From NCBI GenBank assembly GCA_017410265.1, contig JAFQRC010000006.1:26070-90069 (forward strand): a stretch of DNA of 64,000 nucleotides, read 5' to 3'. A program made the translations under genes and the position numbers. Shown one piece after another: positions 9,146 to 18,693 of this stretch (positions are counted from its first letter, which is position 1; each line of letters opens with the position of its first letter). The notes beneath the pieces were generated by a model that ran no database searches, was not told the origin of the DNA, and saw only the letters and a program-made list of their open reading frames with translations. This stretch comes from Ruminococcus sp. (lineage in GTDB: Bacteria; Bacillota; Clostridia; Oscillospirales; Acutalibacteraceae).

Positions 9146-9397
9146 AAATATTTGTGTGCGATAGCAAATTGCACTACAAAATAATTATTCAAATGTGCAA
9201 AATGCACTAAAAATAATTCTAAATTAGAAACAAAAGTCAATTATAGTGCTATAAAAGAATTAAAACGAAAAAGTTACAAACTTGCAATTTGTGCATGTTT
9301 GTGATTAAATAGCACTTGAAATGGTGTGCATTTACAAATTTTTCCATATCATTTCGCATCGGTATAACGATGTAGACTACTTAAAGGAGGAGATAAC
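9146..9397 (+). other. AT-rich intergenic region with an imperfect direct repeat
   Basis: 252 bp without a gene. It holds an imperfect direct repeat of about 18 bp (TGCACTA-A-rich-ATAATT; 9170-9189 and 9203-9220) and several TGCA-containing words. No clear promoter or terminator hairpin could be assigned, though the promoter of the hydrolase gene must lie here. Confidence 0.4.
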
Positions 9398-10192
9398 ATG
9401 AGACATTCAATTAAGTTGTGTATGAGCACTCTCGCGTTAGTTTTATGTGCGATTTTTGCTCTGACAGTGTCCGTTATTACACCTGAAGTAGAAGCTGCAA
9501 GCGAGGCCCCGATAACAGAAACCAAAACAGAAACCAATACATATACTGAAAGTGAGGATGACTCAATCGCGCTTGCAAGAGCGATTGCCATCGACGAAGC
9601 TAAGAGCGAGGCTGTTAGCATTGTCGAAGAGCTGAAGGTTGAGACCGTTGAGGAAACCCAGGCTGAGACACAGTCACAGCAGAGCAGTTCTTCAGAGGAA
9701 ACAACTTCAAGCTCCTCATCTTCAACTTCAGGCAGCTCTACAACCCAGAGTTCGGGTGGATCTTATGTTGCAGGTGCAACACAGGCCGGTTATCTTTTAG
9801 GTATTGATAACCCTGATCCGAACTACACAAGCTATGCTATCCACCTTTCTGACGCTGACCGCGATCTTGCTGAGCGTATTGTAATGGGTGAAGCAGGCTC
9901 TATGGGATACACAGGTATGGCTATCGTAGCTCAGTGCTTAAGAGATGCGTTTGTAATGGGCGGTCACTCCGACATTGCTACCGTTATTTCAAAGTACGGT
10001 TACTATGGCTCAACTTCTATCAAGCCATCACAGGCTTGTAAAGACGCCGTTAACTTTATATTTGATCAGGGCGGCGCTGCTGTTCAGCACAGAACATTAG
10101 TGTTCTATTCTACAGCATATTGCCAGAGTTCATGGCACGAGGCTCAGGATTTTGTCTGCCAGTATGGCGTGGTAAGATTCTTTGACTTCTAA
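9398..10192 (+). CDS. Secreted SleB-type cell wall hydrolase
   Basis: 264 residues. The signal peptide probably ends near Ala33 (VEA-A). A variable linker follows, Ser/Thr-rich at about 92-122, then a Hydrolase_2/SleB domain from about 145 to the end. The domain has the catalytic-type Glu165 in IVMGEAGSMGYTG and the conserved end (FYSTAYCQSSWHEA). Relatives are peptidoglycan-lytic enzymes used in spore germination or cell wall turnover. AAAGGAGGAG precedes the ATG at 9398. It has its own terminator downstream, and the position near sporulation genes makes a spore role possible but unproven. Confidence 0.8.
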   Translation: MRHSIKLCMSTLALVLCAIFALTVSVITPEVEAASEAPITETKTETNTYTESEDDSIALARAIAIDEAKSEAVSIVEELKVETVEETQAETQSQQSSSSEETTSSSSSSTSGSSTTQSSGGSYVAGATQAGYLLGIDNPDPNYTSYAIHLSDADRDLAERIVMGEAGSMGYTGMAIVAQCLRDAFVMGGHSDIATVISKYGYYGSTSIKPSQACKDAVNFIFDQGGAAVQHRTLVFYSTAYCQSSWHEAQDFVCQYGVVRFFDF

Positions 10193-10219
10193 TTTTTGAA
10201 AATAATATCAAAATAAAGG

Positions 10220-10252
10220 AATCAAGCATTAAAAAATGCTTGATTTTTTTAT
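10220..10252 (+). terminator. Rho-independent terminator after SleB-like gene
   Basis: 11-bp perfect stem (10220-10230 with 10235-10245), loop AAAA, then a long T run. The 3' arm overlaps the -35 of the rpsB promoter. Confidence 0.9.
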
Positions 10253-10267
10253 TTTATATGGTATAAT
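10240..10267 (+). promoter_or_regulatory. Promoter of rpsB-tsf
   Basis: TTGATT (10240-10245), 16 bp, TATAAT (10262-10267). The -35 lies in the 3' arm of the preceding terminator. Confidence 0.6.
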
Positions 10268-10273
10268 ATTTAG

Positions 10274-10370
10274 GCATTACGCACGTCGGACTTATCGGCT
10301 CAGTAACACAGACAGTGTTTGTCCCGACAAATTCAAAGGTTCGGCGGAGGTTTTAACCTGAGGAGGAAAA
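10274..10370 (+). ncRNA. Structured rpsB leader, candidate S2 autoregulatory element
   Basis: About 100 nt of more GC-rich sequence between the promoter and rpsB. GTCGG (10284-10288) can pair with the CCCGAC segment near 10322-10327, and a GAGGTT-type short hairpin lies just before the ribosome site (GAGGAGG, 10361-10367). Leaders before rpsB are known S2-binding feedback elements in several bacteria; the function here is inferred. Confidence 0.45.
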
Positions 10371-10374
10371 TAAA

Positions 10375-11109
10375 ATGGCAGTAGTTTCTATGAAACAACT
10401 CCTGGAGGCCGGTGTACATTTCGGTCACCAGACAAGAAGATGGAACCCTAAGATGGCTCCATACATTTTTACAGAGCGTAACGGTATCTACATCATTGAC
10501 TTGCAGAAGACCGTTGTAAAGCTCGAGGAAGCATACAACTTTATCCGTGACCTTTCTGTTGAGGGCAAGAGTGTTCTCTTTGTTGGTACAAAGAAGCAGG
10601 CTATGGACTCAGTAAAGGAAGAGGCAGAGCGTGCAGGCGCTTATTATGTAAACGCTAGATGGCTTGGCGGTATGCTCACAAACTTCACAACTATCCGTAG
10701 AAGAATCGCTAGACTCAAGCAGCTTCGTGCTATGGAAACAGACGGTACATTTGATCTCCTTCCAAAGAAGGAAGTTATTAAGCTCAACCTTGAGATTGAA
10801 AAGCTCGAGAAGTTCCTCGGCGGTATCAAGGATATGGAGCAGATTCCTGGTTGTCTTTTCATAGTAGACCCAAGAAAAGAGAAGATTGCTGTATCAGAAG
10901 CTAAGAAGCTCGGCATTCCTGTTGTAGCTATCGTTGATACAAACTGCGATCCTGATGATGTTGACTATGTTATCCCTGGTAACGATGACGCTATCCGCGC
11001 TGTTAAGCTTATCTGTGGCGCTATGGCTAACGCTATCATCGAAGGCAGAGAGGGCCAGATGGGCGCTGCTGCAAGAGAAGAAGAGGCAGAAGAGCTCGTT
11101 GAAGAGTAA
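10375..11109 (+). CDS. rpsB: 30S ribosomal protein S2
   Basis: 244 residues. The opening is diagnostic ([21 protein letters not shown]), as is [20 protein letters not shown] near the end. S2 binds the small subunit late in assembly, bridging head and body. GAGGAGG lies before the ATG. It is co-transcribed with tsf, the usual order. The acidic C-terminal tail is common in Firmicutes. Confidence 0.98.
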   Translation: MAVVSMKQLLEAGVHFGHQTRRWNPKMAPYIFTERNGIYIIDLQKTVVKLEEAYNFIRDLSVEGKSVLFVGTKKQAMDSVKEEAERAGAYYVNARWLGGMLTNFTTIRRRIARLKQLRAMETDGTFDLLPKKEVIKLNLEIEKLEKFLGGIKDMEQIPGCLFIVDPRKEKIAVSEAKKLGIPVVAIVDTNCDPDDVDYVIPGNDDAIRAVKLICGAMANAIIEGREGQMGAAAREEEAEELVEE

Positions 11110-11154
11110 TTTTAGCTTTAATTAATTGTATATATTACGAAAGGATTGATATAA

Positions 11155-12078
11155 ATGGCATTTACAGCTCAAGACGTAAAAGCTTTACGTGAGAAGACAG
11201 GTTGCGGTATGATGGACTGCAAAAAGGCTCTTACAGAGGCAAATGGCGATATGGACGCTGCTATCGATTTCTTAAGAGAGCAGGGTCTTGCTAAGCAGGC
11301 TAAGAAGGCATCAAGAATCGCTGCTGAGGGTGTTGCTTACGCTATCACAAACGATGATAACACAGCAGGTGTTGTTATTGAAATCAACGCTGAAACAGAC
11401 TTCGTTGCTAAGAACGCTGATTTCTTAGCTTTCGTTGAAACATGCGCTAAGACAGTTATGGAGAACGATCCTGCTGATGTTGAGGCTCTCGCTGCATTAA
11501 AGGCTGTTGGCTCTGAAATGACAGTTGCTGAGCTTTTACAGGAGAAGGTTCTTACAATCGGTGAGAATATCCAGATCCGTAGATTCGAGAAATTCAACGG
11601 TCCTACTGTTGGCTATGTTCACGCTGGCGGTAAGATTGGTGTTATCGTAAACTTTGAAACAACAGTTGATACTACTACAGCTGACTTCGTTGCTTATGGT
11701 AAAGATGTTGCTATGCAGATTGCTGCTCTTAACACAGCATATCTTAACGAGTCTGATGTTCCAGCAGAAACAATTGAGCACGAGAAGGAAATCCTTGTTG
11801 CTCAGATGAAGCAGGATCCTAAGATGGCTAACAAGCCTGAGCAGGTACTTTCAAAGATCGTTGAAGGTAAAATCGGCAAGTTCTATAAAGAAAACTGCCT
11901 GATCGATCAGGAGTTCGTTAAGGATAGCTCAATGACAGTTGGAAAGTACACAGAGTCTGTTGCTAAGAAGCTCGGCGGCGAAATCAAGATTGTTAAATTC
12001 ACTCGTTTTGAGAAGGGTGAGGGTCTTGAGAAGCGTCAGGACGACTTTGCTGCAGAAGTTGCTAGCATGGTAAAATAA
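11155..12078 (+). CDS. tsf: Elongation factor Ts
   Basis: 307 residues. It is the GDP/GTP exchange factor for EF-Tu in the cytosol. The N-terminal UBA-like part carries the core signature [18 protein letters not shown]. The dimerisation domain with [14 protein letters not shown] follows. It lies 45 bp after rpsB, with GAAAGGA as the ribosome site, and a strong terminator follows. Confidence 0.98.
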   Translation: MAFTAQDVKALREKTGCGMMDCKKALTEANGDMDAAIDFLREQGLAKQAKKASRIAAEGVAYAITNDDNTAGVVIEINAETDFVAKNADFLAFVETCAKTVMENDPADVEALAALKAVGSEMTVAELLQEKVLTIGENIQIRRFEKFNGPTVGYVHAGGKIGVIVNFETTVDTTTADFVAYGKDVAMQIAALNTAYLNESDVPAETIEHEKEILVAQMKQDPKMANKPEQVLSKIVEGKIGKFYKENCLIDQEFVKDSSMTVGKYTESVAKKLGGEIKIVKFTRFEKGEGLEKRQDDFAAEVASMVK

Positions 12079-12095
12079 TTACATTTTATGAAATC

Positions 12096-12126
12096 AGGAG
12101 TGGTTTTTTGACCACTCCTTTTTTTA
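12096..12126 (+). terminator. Rho-independent terminator after tsf
   Basis: AGGAGTGGT (12096-12104) pairs with ACCACTCCT (12111-12119), followed by a T7-type tract. Confidence 0.9.
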
Positions 12127-12170
12127 TTGTTAAATATTTATTAAATGTGTTCATATCTGGTTTATTTTTC

Positions 12171-12199
12171 TTTACAAATTACACTAAATGTTGTATAAT
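12171..12199 (+). promoter_or_regulatory. Promoter of the pyrH-frr-uppS-cdsA-dxr operon
   Basis: TTTACA (12171-12176), exactly 17 bp, perfect TATAAT (12194-12199). The next promoter-like signal downstream is not obvious, so it may serve the whole run of genes to polC or beyond. Confidence 0.75.
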
Positions 12200-12233
12200 T
12201 TTCTTAATTATAAGATTACTATGGGGTGATTAT

Positions 12234-12944
12234 ATGAAATCGAAATACAATAGAATTCTTCTCAAGCTTTCCGGTGAGTCTTTGGCAGGTGTTACAAAAC
12301 ACGGAATCGACTTTGATACAGTACTTTCTTTCTGTGAGCCTATCAAAAAACTTGTGGAGGACGGAGTGCAGGTTGCAGTTGTTGTTGGTGGCGGAAATTT
12401 CTGGAGAGGACGCTCAAGTGGTGATATGGACAGAACAAGAGCTGACCATATGGGAATGCTCGCTACTACAATCAACGCTTTAGGTGTAGCTGACGCTCTG
12501 GAGCAAATCGGTGTTGATGTCAGAGTTCAAACAGCTATCGAAATGCGTGCGATCGCTGAACCTTATATCAGAAGCAAAGCTATCCGTCATCTGGAGAAGG
12601 GAAGAGTTGTTATTTTCGGTTGCGGTACCGGTAACCCGTTCTTCTCAACAGATACTGCCGCAGCGCTTCGAGCTGCTGAAATTGAAGCTCAGATTATTCT
12701 GAAAGCTACTATGGTTGACGGTGTTTATGACTCTGACCCTAAGACTAATCCTGAGGCTAAGAGATATACAAACATCTTATTCCAGGATGTACTTGAAAAA
12801 GACCTCAAGGTTATGGATTCTACAGCTGCTGCTATCTGCAGAGAAAACAACATCGACTTGCTTGTTTTCAGTGTTGATAACCCTGACAACATCTACGATG
12901 CTGTCATCGATCAGTCTATCGGTACTTTAGTTGGTAATAATTGA
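12234..12944 (+). CDS. pyrH: UMP kinase
   Basis: 236 residues. It phosphorylates UMP to UDP in pyrimidine nucleotide synthesis and is hexameric in bacteria. Motifs: [13 protein letters not shown] at the start, [28 protein letters not shown] and the DGVYDSDPK segment. A frame extends up to 12108, but the ATG at 12234 is chosen for its GGGGTGA ribosome site and because the family begins there. It is followed by frr, a conserved order. Confidence 0.97.
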   Translation: MKSKYNRILLKLSGESLAGVTKHGIDFDTVLSFCEPIKKLVEDGVQVAVVVGGGNFWRGRSSGDMDRTRADHMGMLATTINALGVADALEQIGVDVRVQTAIEMRAIAEPYIRSKAIRHLEKGRVVIFGCGTGNPFFSTDTAAALRAAEIEAQIILKATMVDGVYDSDPKTNPEAKRYTNILFQDVLEKDLKVMDSTAAAICRENNIDLLVFSVDNPDNIYDAVIDQSIGTLVGNN

Positions 12945-12974
12945 TTAACTTATTCATAAATTAGGAGGATTATT

Positions 12975-13529
12975 ATGAAAGCGACATTAACTAAATCAGA
13001 AGAGCGTATGAACAGACGCATTAGCCATCTTGAATCAGAATTCAAGTCAATCAGAGCAGGTCGAGCTAACCCAGCTGTACTTGATAAAGTAACGGTTGAT
13101 TACTATTCAACACCAACACCAATAAATCAGCTTGCTGCAGTTTCTGTTACTGAAGCGAGAACACTTACTATTCAGCCATGGGATGCATCGGTTCTTCGAA
13201 TGATTGAAAAAGCTATCCAGATGTCTGATATCGGAATCAATCCACAGAATGATGGTAAATGTATCCGCCTTATTTTCCCACCTCTCACAGAGGATAAGCG
13301 TAAAGAAATCGCCAAAGATATCGCGGGTATCGCTGAAGATACAAAAGTTCAGATTCGTAATGTCCGCAGAGATACTATCGATAAGCTCAAGAGCTTAAAG
13401 AAAGACGGCGAGCTCACTGAAGATGATCTCAAGCAGGGCGAAAAGAAAGCTCAGGAGCAGACAGATAAATTCATTAAGCTTGTTGATCAGATGGCTGACA
13501 AGAAGAAGAAAGAGATTATGGAAATCTGA
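12975..13529 (+). CDS. frr: Ribosome recycling factor
   Basis: 184 residues, standard length. With EF-G it splits post-termination ribosomes. Motifs include RAGRANPAVLDKVTVDYY, the AVSVTEARTLTIQPWD segment and a C-terminal long-helix region. AGGAGG lies before the ATG. One base separates its stop from uppS, so translation is probably coupled. Confidence 0.97.
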   Translation: MKATLTKSEERMNRRISHLESEFKSIRAGRANPAVLDKVTVDYYSTPTPINQLAAVSVTEARTLTIQPWDASVLRMIEKAIQMSDIGINPQNDGKCIRLIFPPLTEDKRKEIAKDIAGIAEDTKVQIRNVRRDTIDKLKSLKKDGELTEDDLKQGEKKAQEQTDKFIKLVDQMADKKKKEIMEI

Positions 13530-13530
13530 T

Positions 13531-14271
13531 ATGGCTTTATTCAATAGACAAAAGGAGATATCTTTAAAAGATATCGAATTACCTGAGCATATTGGAATAA
13601 TAATGGACGGTAACGGCAGATGGGCGAAAAAACGCGGTCTGCCTCGTACCGCAGGTCACACAGCTGGCGCGCAAACTTTCAGAAGAATTGCGCGCTACTG
13701 TTCCGATATAGGTATTAAGTATCTTACGGTTTATGCCTTTTCGACCGAGAATTGGAAGCGTCCCAAAGAGGAAGTAGACGCAATTATGAAGCTTTTTAAG
13801 GAGTATATGCTTGAGGCTATTTCTGATTTTCAGGACGACAGTATCGTTGTTAAATTTATCGGTGACCGCAGTGTGTTTAGTGACGATATGCTTCAGTTGA
13901 TTGAGAAAAATGAAAATGATTCTAAGGACAGAGATGGCATGGTGCTTAATATCGCAATGAACTACGGCGGAAGAGATGAGATTGTGCACGCTGTCAAAAA
14001 AATCGCTCAGAACGTAAAGGACGATAAGCTCTCTGTTTCTGATATAAATGCTCAGCTGATAAGCGAGAATATCTACACCGCTTCTCAGCCTGACCCTGAT
14101 TTGATTATTCGCCCGAGCGGTGAATACCGCACATCCAATTTCCTTTTATGGCAGTCAGCATACTCTGAGTACTGCATTATGGATGTGCTCTGGCCTGATT
14201 TCAAGAGCGAGCATCTTGATAAGGCTTTAATTGAATACGCTAAACGCAACAGACGTTTCGGCGGTATTTAA
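13531..14271 (+). CDS. uppS: Isoprenyl transferase (undecaprenyl diphosphate synthase)
   Basis: 246 residues. It makes the C55 lipid carrier for peptidoglycan by cis-adding isopentenyl units to farnesyl diphosphate. Motifs: GIIMDGNGRWAKKRGLPRT with the catalytic Asp, TVYAFSTENWKRP, and the closing PDLIIRPSGEYRTSNFLLW. The frame opens at 13423 inside frr, but the ATG at 13531 is the family start. Together with cdsA, dxr and ispG it forms an isoprenoid and phospholipid supply block. Confidence 0.97.
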   Translation: MALFNRQKEISLKDIELPEHIGIIMDGNGRWAKKRGLPRTAGHTAGAQTFRRIARYCSDIGIKYLTVYAFSTENWKRPKEEVDAIMKLFKEYMLEAISDFQDDSIVVKFIGDRSVFSDDMLQLIEKNENDSKDRDGMVLNIAMNYGGRDEIVHAVKKIAQNVKDDKLSVSDINAQLISENIYTASQPDPDLIIRPSGEYRTSNFLLWQSAYSEYCIMDVLWPDFKSEHLDKALIEYAKRNRRFGGI

Positions 14272-14303
14272 TTTTACACCACTGAAAGATTAAGGTGAAC
14301 ATA

Positions 14304-15116
14304 ATGAAACTAAGACTGATTTCAGCAGCTGTGGGCATCGTTTTATGTGTTGTTCTGATGCTACTAGGAGAGGTAAATTCTATAGTCATAAGCATCGCTA
14401 TCGCTTTAGTGACAGGACTCATATGTGGCGAATTACTCTCAGCAAAAAAGCTTCATAAAGAGCTGAAAATTTCAATTCCATGTGTCGCATTCGGCGTTTT
14501 GATGCCACTATTGTGCACAACAGTTCTTAAGTTTTTGCCACTCTATCTTTTTGTGATAACACTATTTACAATAATGATAGTTTTTCATAACGCTGTTAAG
14601 GCTGACGATGTATTATTTGCTTTTGGTGGTACGATGTTACTCACACTCTCGATGACATCTCTGGCGCTTGTTTCCTGTAGCAGTGGTTATCCATCATTCT
14701 GGATAGTACTCACTTTAGGTGTTCCGTGGCTTTCAGACAGTGGCGCTTACTTTGCTGGTGTATATCTTGGCAAACATAAACTTTGTCCTGAAATCAGTCC
14801 GAAGAAAACTGTTGAAGGAGCAATTGGGGGACTTATAAGCGGATTTTTAGGTTCAATTATCATCGGGCTTGTGTTTCTGCTTATTTACGGCGATGTGTCT
14901 ATTAATTTCATCCCGCTTATCATAATCGGTCTTATCAATCCGATTGTTTCTATCATCGGTGATCTTACTTTCTCGGTTATCAAGAGAGCATGTGGTATTA
15001 AAGACTATGGCTCTATAATGCCTGGTCATGGGGGAATGCTGGATAGATTTGACAGCATTATCCTCTGTGCACCGCTTGTATTTTTAGTTTCACAATTTTT
15101 CACCGTTATTACGTAA
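14304..15116 (+). CDS. cdsA: Phosphatidate cytidylyltransferase
   Basis: 270 residues with about eight membrane helices. It converts phosphatidate and CTP to CDP-diacylglycerol, the branch point of phospholipid synthesis, in the membrane. The CdsA signature is near the C-terminus (KRACGIKDYGSIMPGHGGML, then a DRFDS segment), and SDSGAYFAG plus SPKKTVEGAIGG are visible. The ATG at 14304 has AAGGTGA 5 nt upstream; a GTG at 14295 would overlap that site. Confidence 0.95.
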   Translation: MKLRLISAAVGIVLCVVLMLLGEVNSIVISIAIALVTGLICGELLSAKKLHKELKISIPCVAFGVLMPLLCTTVLKFLPLYLFVITLFTIMIVFHNAVKADDVLFAFGGTMLLTLSMTSLALVSCSSGYPSFWIVLTLGVPWLSDSGAYFAGVYLGKHKLCPEISPKKTVEGAIGGLISGFLGSIIIGLVFLLIYGDVSINFIPLIIIGLINPIVSIIGDLTFSVIKRACGIKDYGSIMPGHGGMLDRFDSIILCAPLVFLVSQFFTVIT

Positions 15117-15128
15117 TTGAGGTTTATT

Positions 15129-16277
15129 ATGGTCAATAAACTATCCGTTTTGGGTTCTACCGGATCTATCGGTACACAAACTTTAGATGTAGCCCGAAAA
15201 CTTAATTTAAAAATCATTGCTCTTTCTGCACATAGTAATATAGAGCTTTTAGAAGAGCAGATTCGTGAGTTTAAGCCTTCAGTTGCTGTTGTTTTTGATG
15301 AAAGCAGAGCATTGGATCTGAAAGCTTCGATAAAAGACTTAGACACAAAAGTATACAGCGGAATGGATGGACTCCTTTATGCCGCTACCTTAGACGACTG
15401 CGATTTAGTTGTCAACTCGGTTGTCGGTATGGTTGGATTAAAGCCGACTTTAGCGTCAATTGAAGCTAAGAAAAATATAGCTTTTGCAAACAAAGAAACA
15501 CTTGTCGCTGGCGGTGCACTTGTTATGGATGCGGCTAAAAGAAACGGAGTAACTCTGTTTCCCGTTGATAGCGAACATTCTGCAATTTTTCAGTGTTTGC
15601 AGGCATCACCTCCTGAAAAAGCACTGAAGAAGATTATTCTGACCGCCTCAGGAGGACCTTTCTTTAATAAAACTGCCGATAAACTTAAAAATGTCACAGT
15701 AGCACAGGCGCTCAATCACCCTAACTGGTCGATGGGTGCAAAAATCACCATTGATTCTGCTACGATGATGAACAAAGGTCTTGAGATTATCGAAGCCGCG
15801 TGGCTGTTTGACATGTCACCTGATGATATCGAGGTTGTTGTTCACAGAGAAAGCATAATTCACTCTATGATTGAATTTGTTGATAATAGTGTGTTAGCTC
15901 AGCTCGGACTTCCTGATATGAGAATCCCTATTCAGTATGCTATCACTTATCCGCACAGATTTGAGTCGCCTGTACAGTCGCTTGATTTCTCTATGATTTC
16001 GAGTATGACATTCTACCACCCTGATTATGACACCTTCAAATGTCTGTCAGCGTGTAAGAAAGCTTTCAGCAGAGGCGGAGTTATTCCTGCTGTTGCTAAT
16101 GGCGCAAACGAAGTCGCGAACAAGCTTTTCAGAGACGGAAAAATCAGTTTTCTCGAAATCGGCGAGCTTGTATCAACTGCTGTTGACAGCTTTGAATATA
16201 AAGAAGCAAAAACCCTCTCTGATGTTTTAGATGCTGACAAAGCAGCCAGAGAGTATGTATATAACTGTATTAGATAA
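15129..16277 (+). CDS. dxr: 1-deoxy-D-xylulose 5-phosphate reductoisomerase
   Basis: 382 residues. It catalyses the NADPH-dependent second step of the MEP isoprenoid pathway. The N-terminal Rossmann motif is VLGSTGSIGTQTL; catalytic-domain motifs are FPVDSEHSAIFQ and NHPNWSMGAKITIDSATMMN. The TTG at 15117 gives a longer frame, but ATG 15129 fits the family. It is followed within 15 bp by rseP, an order conserved in many Firmicutes (dxr-rseP-ispG-polC). Confidence 0.97.
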   Translation: MVNKLSVLGSTGSIGTQTLDVARKLNLKIIALSAHSNIELLEEQIREFKPSVAVVFDESRALDLKASIKDLDTKVYSGMDGLLYAATLDDCDLVVNSVVGMVGLKPTLASIEAKKNIAFANKETLVAGGALVMDAAKRNGVTLFPVDSEHSAIFQCLQASPPEKALKKIILTASGGPFFNKTADKLKNVTVAQALNHPNWSMGAKITIDSATMMNKGLEIIEAAWLFDMSPDDIEVVVHRESIIHSMIEFVDNSVLAQLGLPDMRIPIQYAITYPHRFESPVQSLDFSMISSMTFYHPDYDTFKCLSACKKAFSRGGVIPAVANGANEVANKLFRDGKISFLEIGELVSTAVDSFEYKEAKTLSDVLDADKAAREYVYNCIR

Positions 16278-16291
16278 TTGGAGATGATTTT

Positions 16292-17632
16292 ATCACAACT
16301 GTTGCACTGATACTTATTGCGGTTGTATTATTTGAACTTATAATCTTTTTTCATGAGGGTGGACACTTCATCGCCGCTAAAAAGAGCGGCGTAAAGGTCA
16401 ATGAGTTTGCTCTCGGTATGGGACCGAAACTCTTCTCTTTTACAAAAGGAGAAACCACTTATTCATTCAGAATTCTTCCTATCGGTGGTTATTGTGCTAT
16501 GGAAGGTGAGGATGAAGAAAGTGAGAATCCGCGTGCGTTTAACAACGCAAAAATATGGAAGCGTATGATTATCGTTGTAGCGGGAGCGCTGATGAATATT
16601 CTTCTTGGTTTAGCGCTGATGATGATTACACTTTTGCCACAAAGTGCTTTTTCTTCCACAACAATTTCAAAGTTTGAACCATGTACATTTACTGCCGCTA
16701 CCGGTCTTAGACAGGGTGATGAAATTGTCGAGATTAACGACTACAAGATTTACACCTCAAGTGACTTCAGTTTCGCTATGTACACTCTGCCGCTTGTTGA
16801 AGTCGACGGAACAACTTTTGAGATTTATAAGGAAGACTGTTTGTTTTATCTGAGAGTTCATTGTGCTGATATTGCTCAGGATTTATCTCAAGAGCGGTTT
16901 CAGACGATGTATCAGCTGTGGGAAGAAGGCTCAAAGGCTATACTCTCATCAAATGATAGAGAATCTGCATACAGCGCTATGTGTTCAGCTATAGATAACA
17001 TCAACGAAGCTGTATCACTTGAAAAGGTAGAGTCTTATCCGGAGATTGATGTACAAAAGACCCGTCAGAGATATCGCACAGATATGACTGTTATCCGTGA
17101 CGGTGAAAAGATTGAGCTTAATGATGTCGACTTTTTCACTTACAGAGATGGCGTAACCAACGAGCCGACTATTTCGATTGACTTTTATGTTGAACCTATA
17201 GAGAAAAACTTCATTACGCTAATCGAGCAGACATTTTATCAGACAGTTTCTGTAGTGAGAATGGTGTGGGGAAGTCTTGTCGGATTAGTCAGAGGTCAGT
17301 TTGGTATAAATGATGTTGCAGGTCCCGTGGGACTCGCTTCAGCAATAACTGATGTCGCATCCGAGAGCCTAAAAACAGGCTTTTTAGATGCCGTTATGAG
17401 CATCGTTTATGTTATGATGGTTATTACCGTCAACTTAGGTATTGTTAATATGCTTCCGTTTCCGGCACTTGACGGCGGAAGATTTGTTATGCTTTTAATC
17501 GAAGCTGTATTCAGAAAGCCTGTGCCCAGAAAGGTAGAGGGTATTATCAACGGTATCGGTCTTGCACTGTTATTGTTACTGATGGCAGTTATCACATTAA
17601 AAGATATTTGGGTGCTTATATTCGGAGGATAA
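16292..17632 (+). CDS. rseP: RIP metalloprotease RseP/RasP (site-2 protease), apparent ATC start
   Basis: About 446 residues. This membrane zinc protease cleaves transmembrane segments of anti-sigma factors and signal peptides. The zinc motif HEGGH is His21-Glu22-x-x-His25 in the first helix. A PDZ domain (GLRQGDEIVEINDYKIYT) follows, and the second active-site motif PFPALDGGR lies near 390. No ATG, GTG or TTG exists in frame upstream of HEGGH; the frame opens only after a stop at 16271. The ATC at 16292, 8 nt after GGAG, is where the family start should be. The first ATG in frame (16418) would delete the active site. Confidence 0.88.
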   Translation: MTTVALILIAVVLFELIIFFHEGGHFIAAKKSGVKVNEFALGMGPKLFSFTKGETTYSFRILPIGGYCAMEGEDEESENPRAFNNAKIWKRMIIVVAGALMNILLGLALMMITLLPQSAFSSTTISKFEPCTFTAATGLRQGDEIVEINDYKIYTSSDFSFAMYTLPLVEVDGTTFEIYKEDCLFYLRVHCADIAQDLSQERFQTMYQLWEEGSKAILSSNDRESAYSAMCSAIDNINEAVSLEKVESYPEIDVQKTRQRYRTDMTVIRDGEKIELNDVDFFTYRDGVTNEPTISIDFYVEPIEKNFITLIEQTFYQTVSVVRMVWGSLVGLVRGQFGINDVAGPVGLASAITDVASESLKTGFLDAVMSIVYVMMVITVNLGIVNMLPFPALDGGRFVMLLIEAVFRKPVPRKVEGIINGIGLALLLLLMAVITLKDIWVLIFGG

Positions 17633-17633
17633 T

Positions 17634-18674
17634 ATGAGTAAAATTCAAGTCAAAGCAGGAAATGTTTTAATAGGCAACGGGGCAGAGGTTTCTATCCAGT
17701 CTATGCTTAATACTAGAGCTGATGATATCGAAGGTTCGGTAGCTCAGGCGAAAAGACTCGAAGAAGCAGGCTGTCAGATTATCCGTGCTGCTATACCTGA
17801 TATGAACGCAGTGCGTCTTGTATCAGCTTTAAAAGATGCTGTTTCTATTCCTGTTGTTGCTGATATCCACTTTGACTATAAGCTTGCCCTTGAGGCTGCT
17901 GCCGCTGGAATTGATAAAATTCGTATCAATCCCGGTAACATCGGTGATGAGAGCAGAGTTAAAGAGGTTGTAAAAGCCTGCATGGTCAGAAAAATTCCTA
18001 TCCGAATCGGTGTGAATTCAGGTTCTTTAGAGAAAGAAATTCTCAAAAAGTATGGTCACCCGACAGCTCAGGCTTTGTGCGACAGCGCGCTCTATCACGC
18101 ATCACTTTTAGAAAAATTTGATTTCTACGATACTGTTTTATCTATGAAGAGTAGTGATGTTAAAACAATGGTAGAAGCCTATGAAATAGCTGACAAAAGC
18201 TGTGACTATCCTCTTCATTTAGGAGTAACCGAAGCTGGCACTACCCGTATGGGAATTATAAAATCCTCTGCAGGAATAGGTTCGCTGTTGCTCCACGGCA
18301 TCGGTGACACTATCCGTATTTCTCTGACAGCCGACCCTGTTGAGGAGATTTACGCTGCAAAAGATTTGCTCAAAGCAATCGGACTGAAAAATGACGGTGT
18401 TACTTTTGTTTCCTGTCCGACTTGTGGCAGAACGAAGATTGACCTAATTGGTCTTGCAAATGAAGCGCAACATCGCCTCAAGGATTGTAAGAAAAATATA
18501 AAAGTCGCTATTATGGGCTGTGTTGTAAACGGACCTGGAGAAGCTAAAGAAGCCGATATCGGTATAGCTGGCGGCGACAAAGAAGGCCTTATTTTCAAAA
18601 AAGGCGAGATTTTATATAAAGTCAGCGAAGATAAGCTGATTGATGCTTTGATAGATGAAATAGAAAAGATGTAA
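17634..18674 (+). CDS. ispG: 4-hydroxy-3-methylbut-2-enyl diphosphate synthase (flavodoxin)
   Basis: 346 residues. This iron-sulfur enzyme makes HMBPP in the penultimate MEP step. Cluster ligands are visible in SCPTCGRTKIDL and in MGCVVNGPGEAKEADIG. The TIM-barrel part has IIRAAIPDMNAV and DKIRINPGNIGD. It starts one base after the rseP stop with GGAGG in the rseP end. With dxr and uppS it groups the isoprenoid carrier pathway. Confidence 0.97.
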   Translation: MSKIQVKAGNVLIGNGAEVSIQSMLNTRADDIEGSVAQAKRLEEAGCQIIRAAIPDMNAVRLVSALKDAVSIPVVADIHFDYKLALEAAAAGIDKIRINPGNIGDESRVKEVVKACMVRKIPIRIGVNSGSLEKEILKKYGHPTAQALCDSALYHASLLEKFDFYDTVLSMKSSDVKTMVEAYEIADKSCDYPLHLGVTEAGTTRMGIIKSSAGIGSLLLHGIGDTIRISLTADPVEEIYAAKDLLKAIGLKNDGVTFVSCPTCGRTKIDLIGLANEAQHRLKDCKKNIKVAIMGCVVNGPGEAKEADIGIAGGDKEGLIFKKGEILYKVSEDKLIDALIDEIEKM

Positions 18675-18693
18675 TTTACTGAAAGGTATATGA

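Noticed and set aside
16418..17632. Start of rseP at the first in-frame ATG
   Set aside because: It would remove the HEGGH active site and first helix, which are clearly encoded upstream in the same frame.
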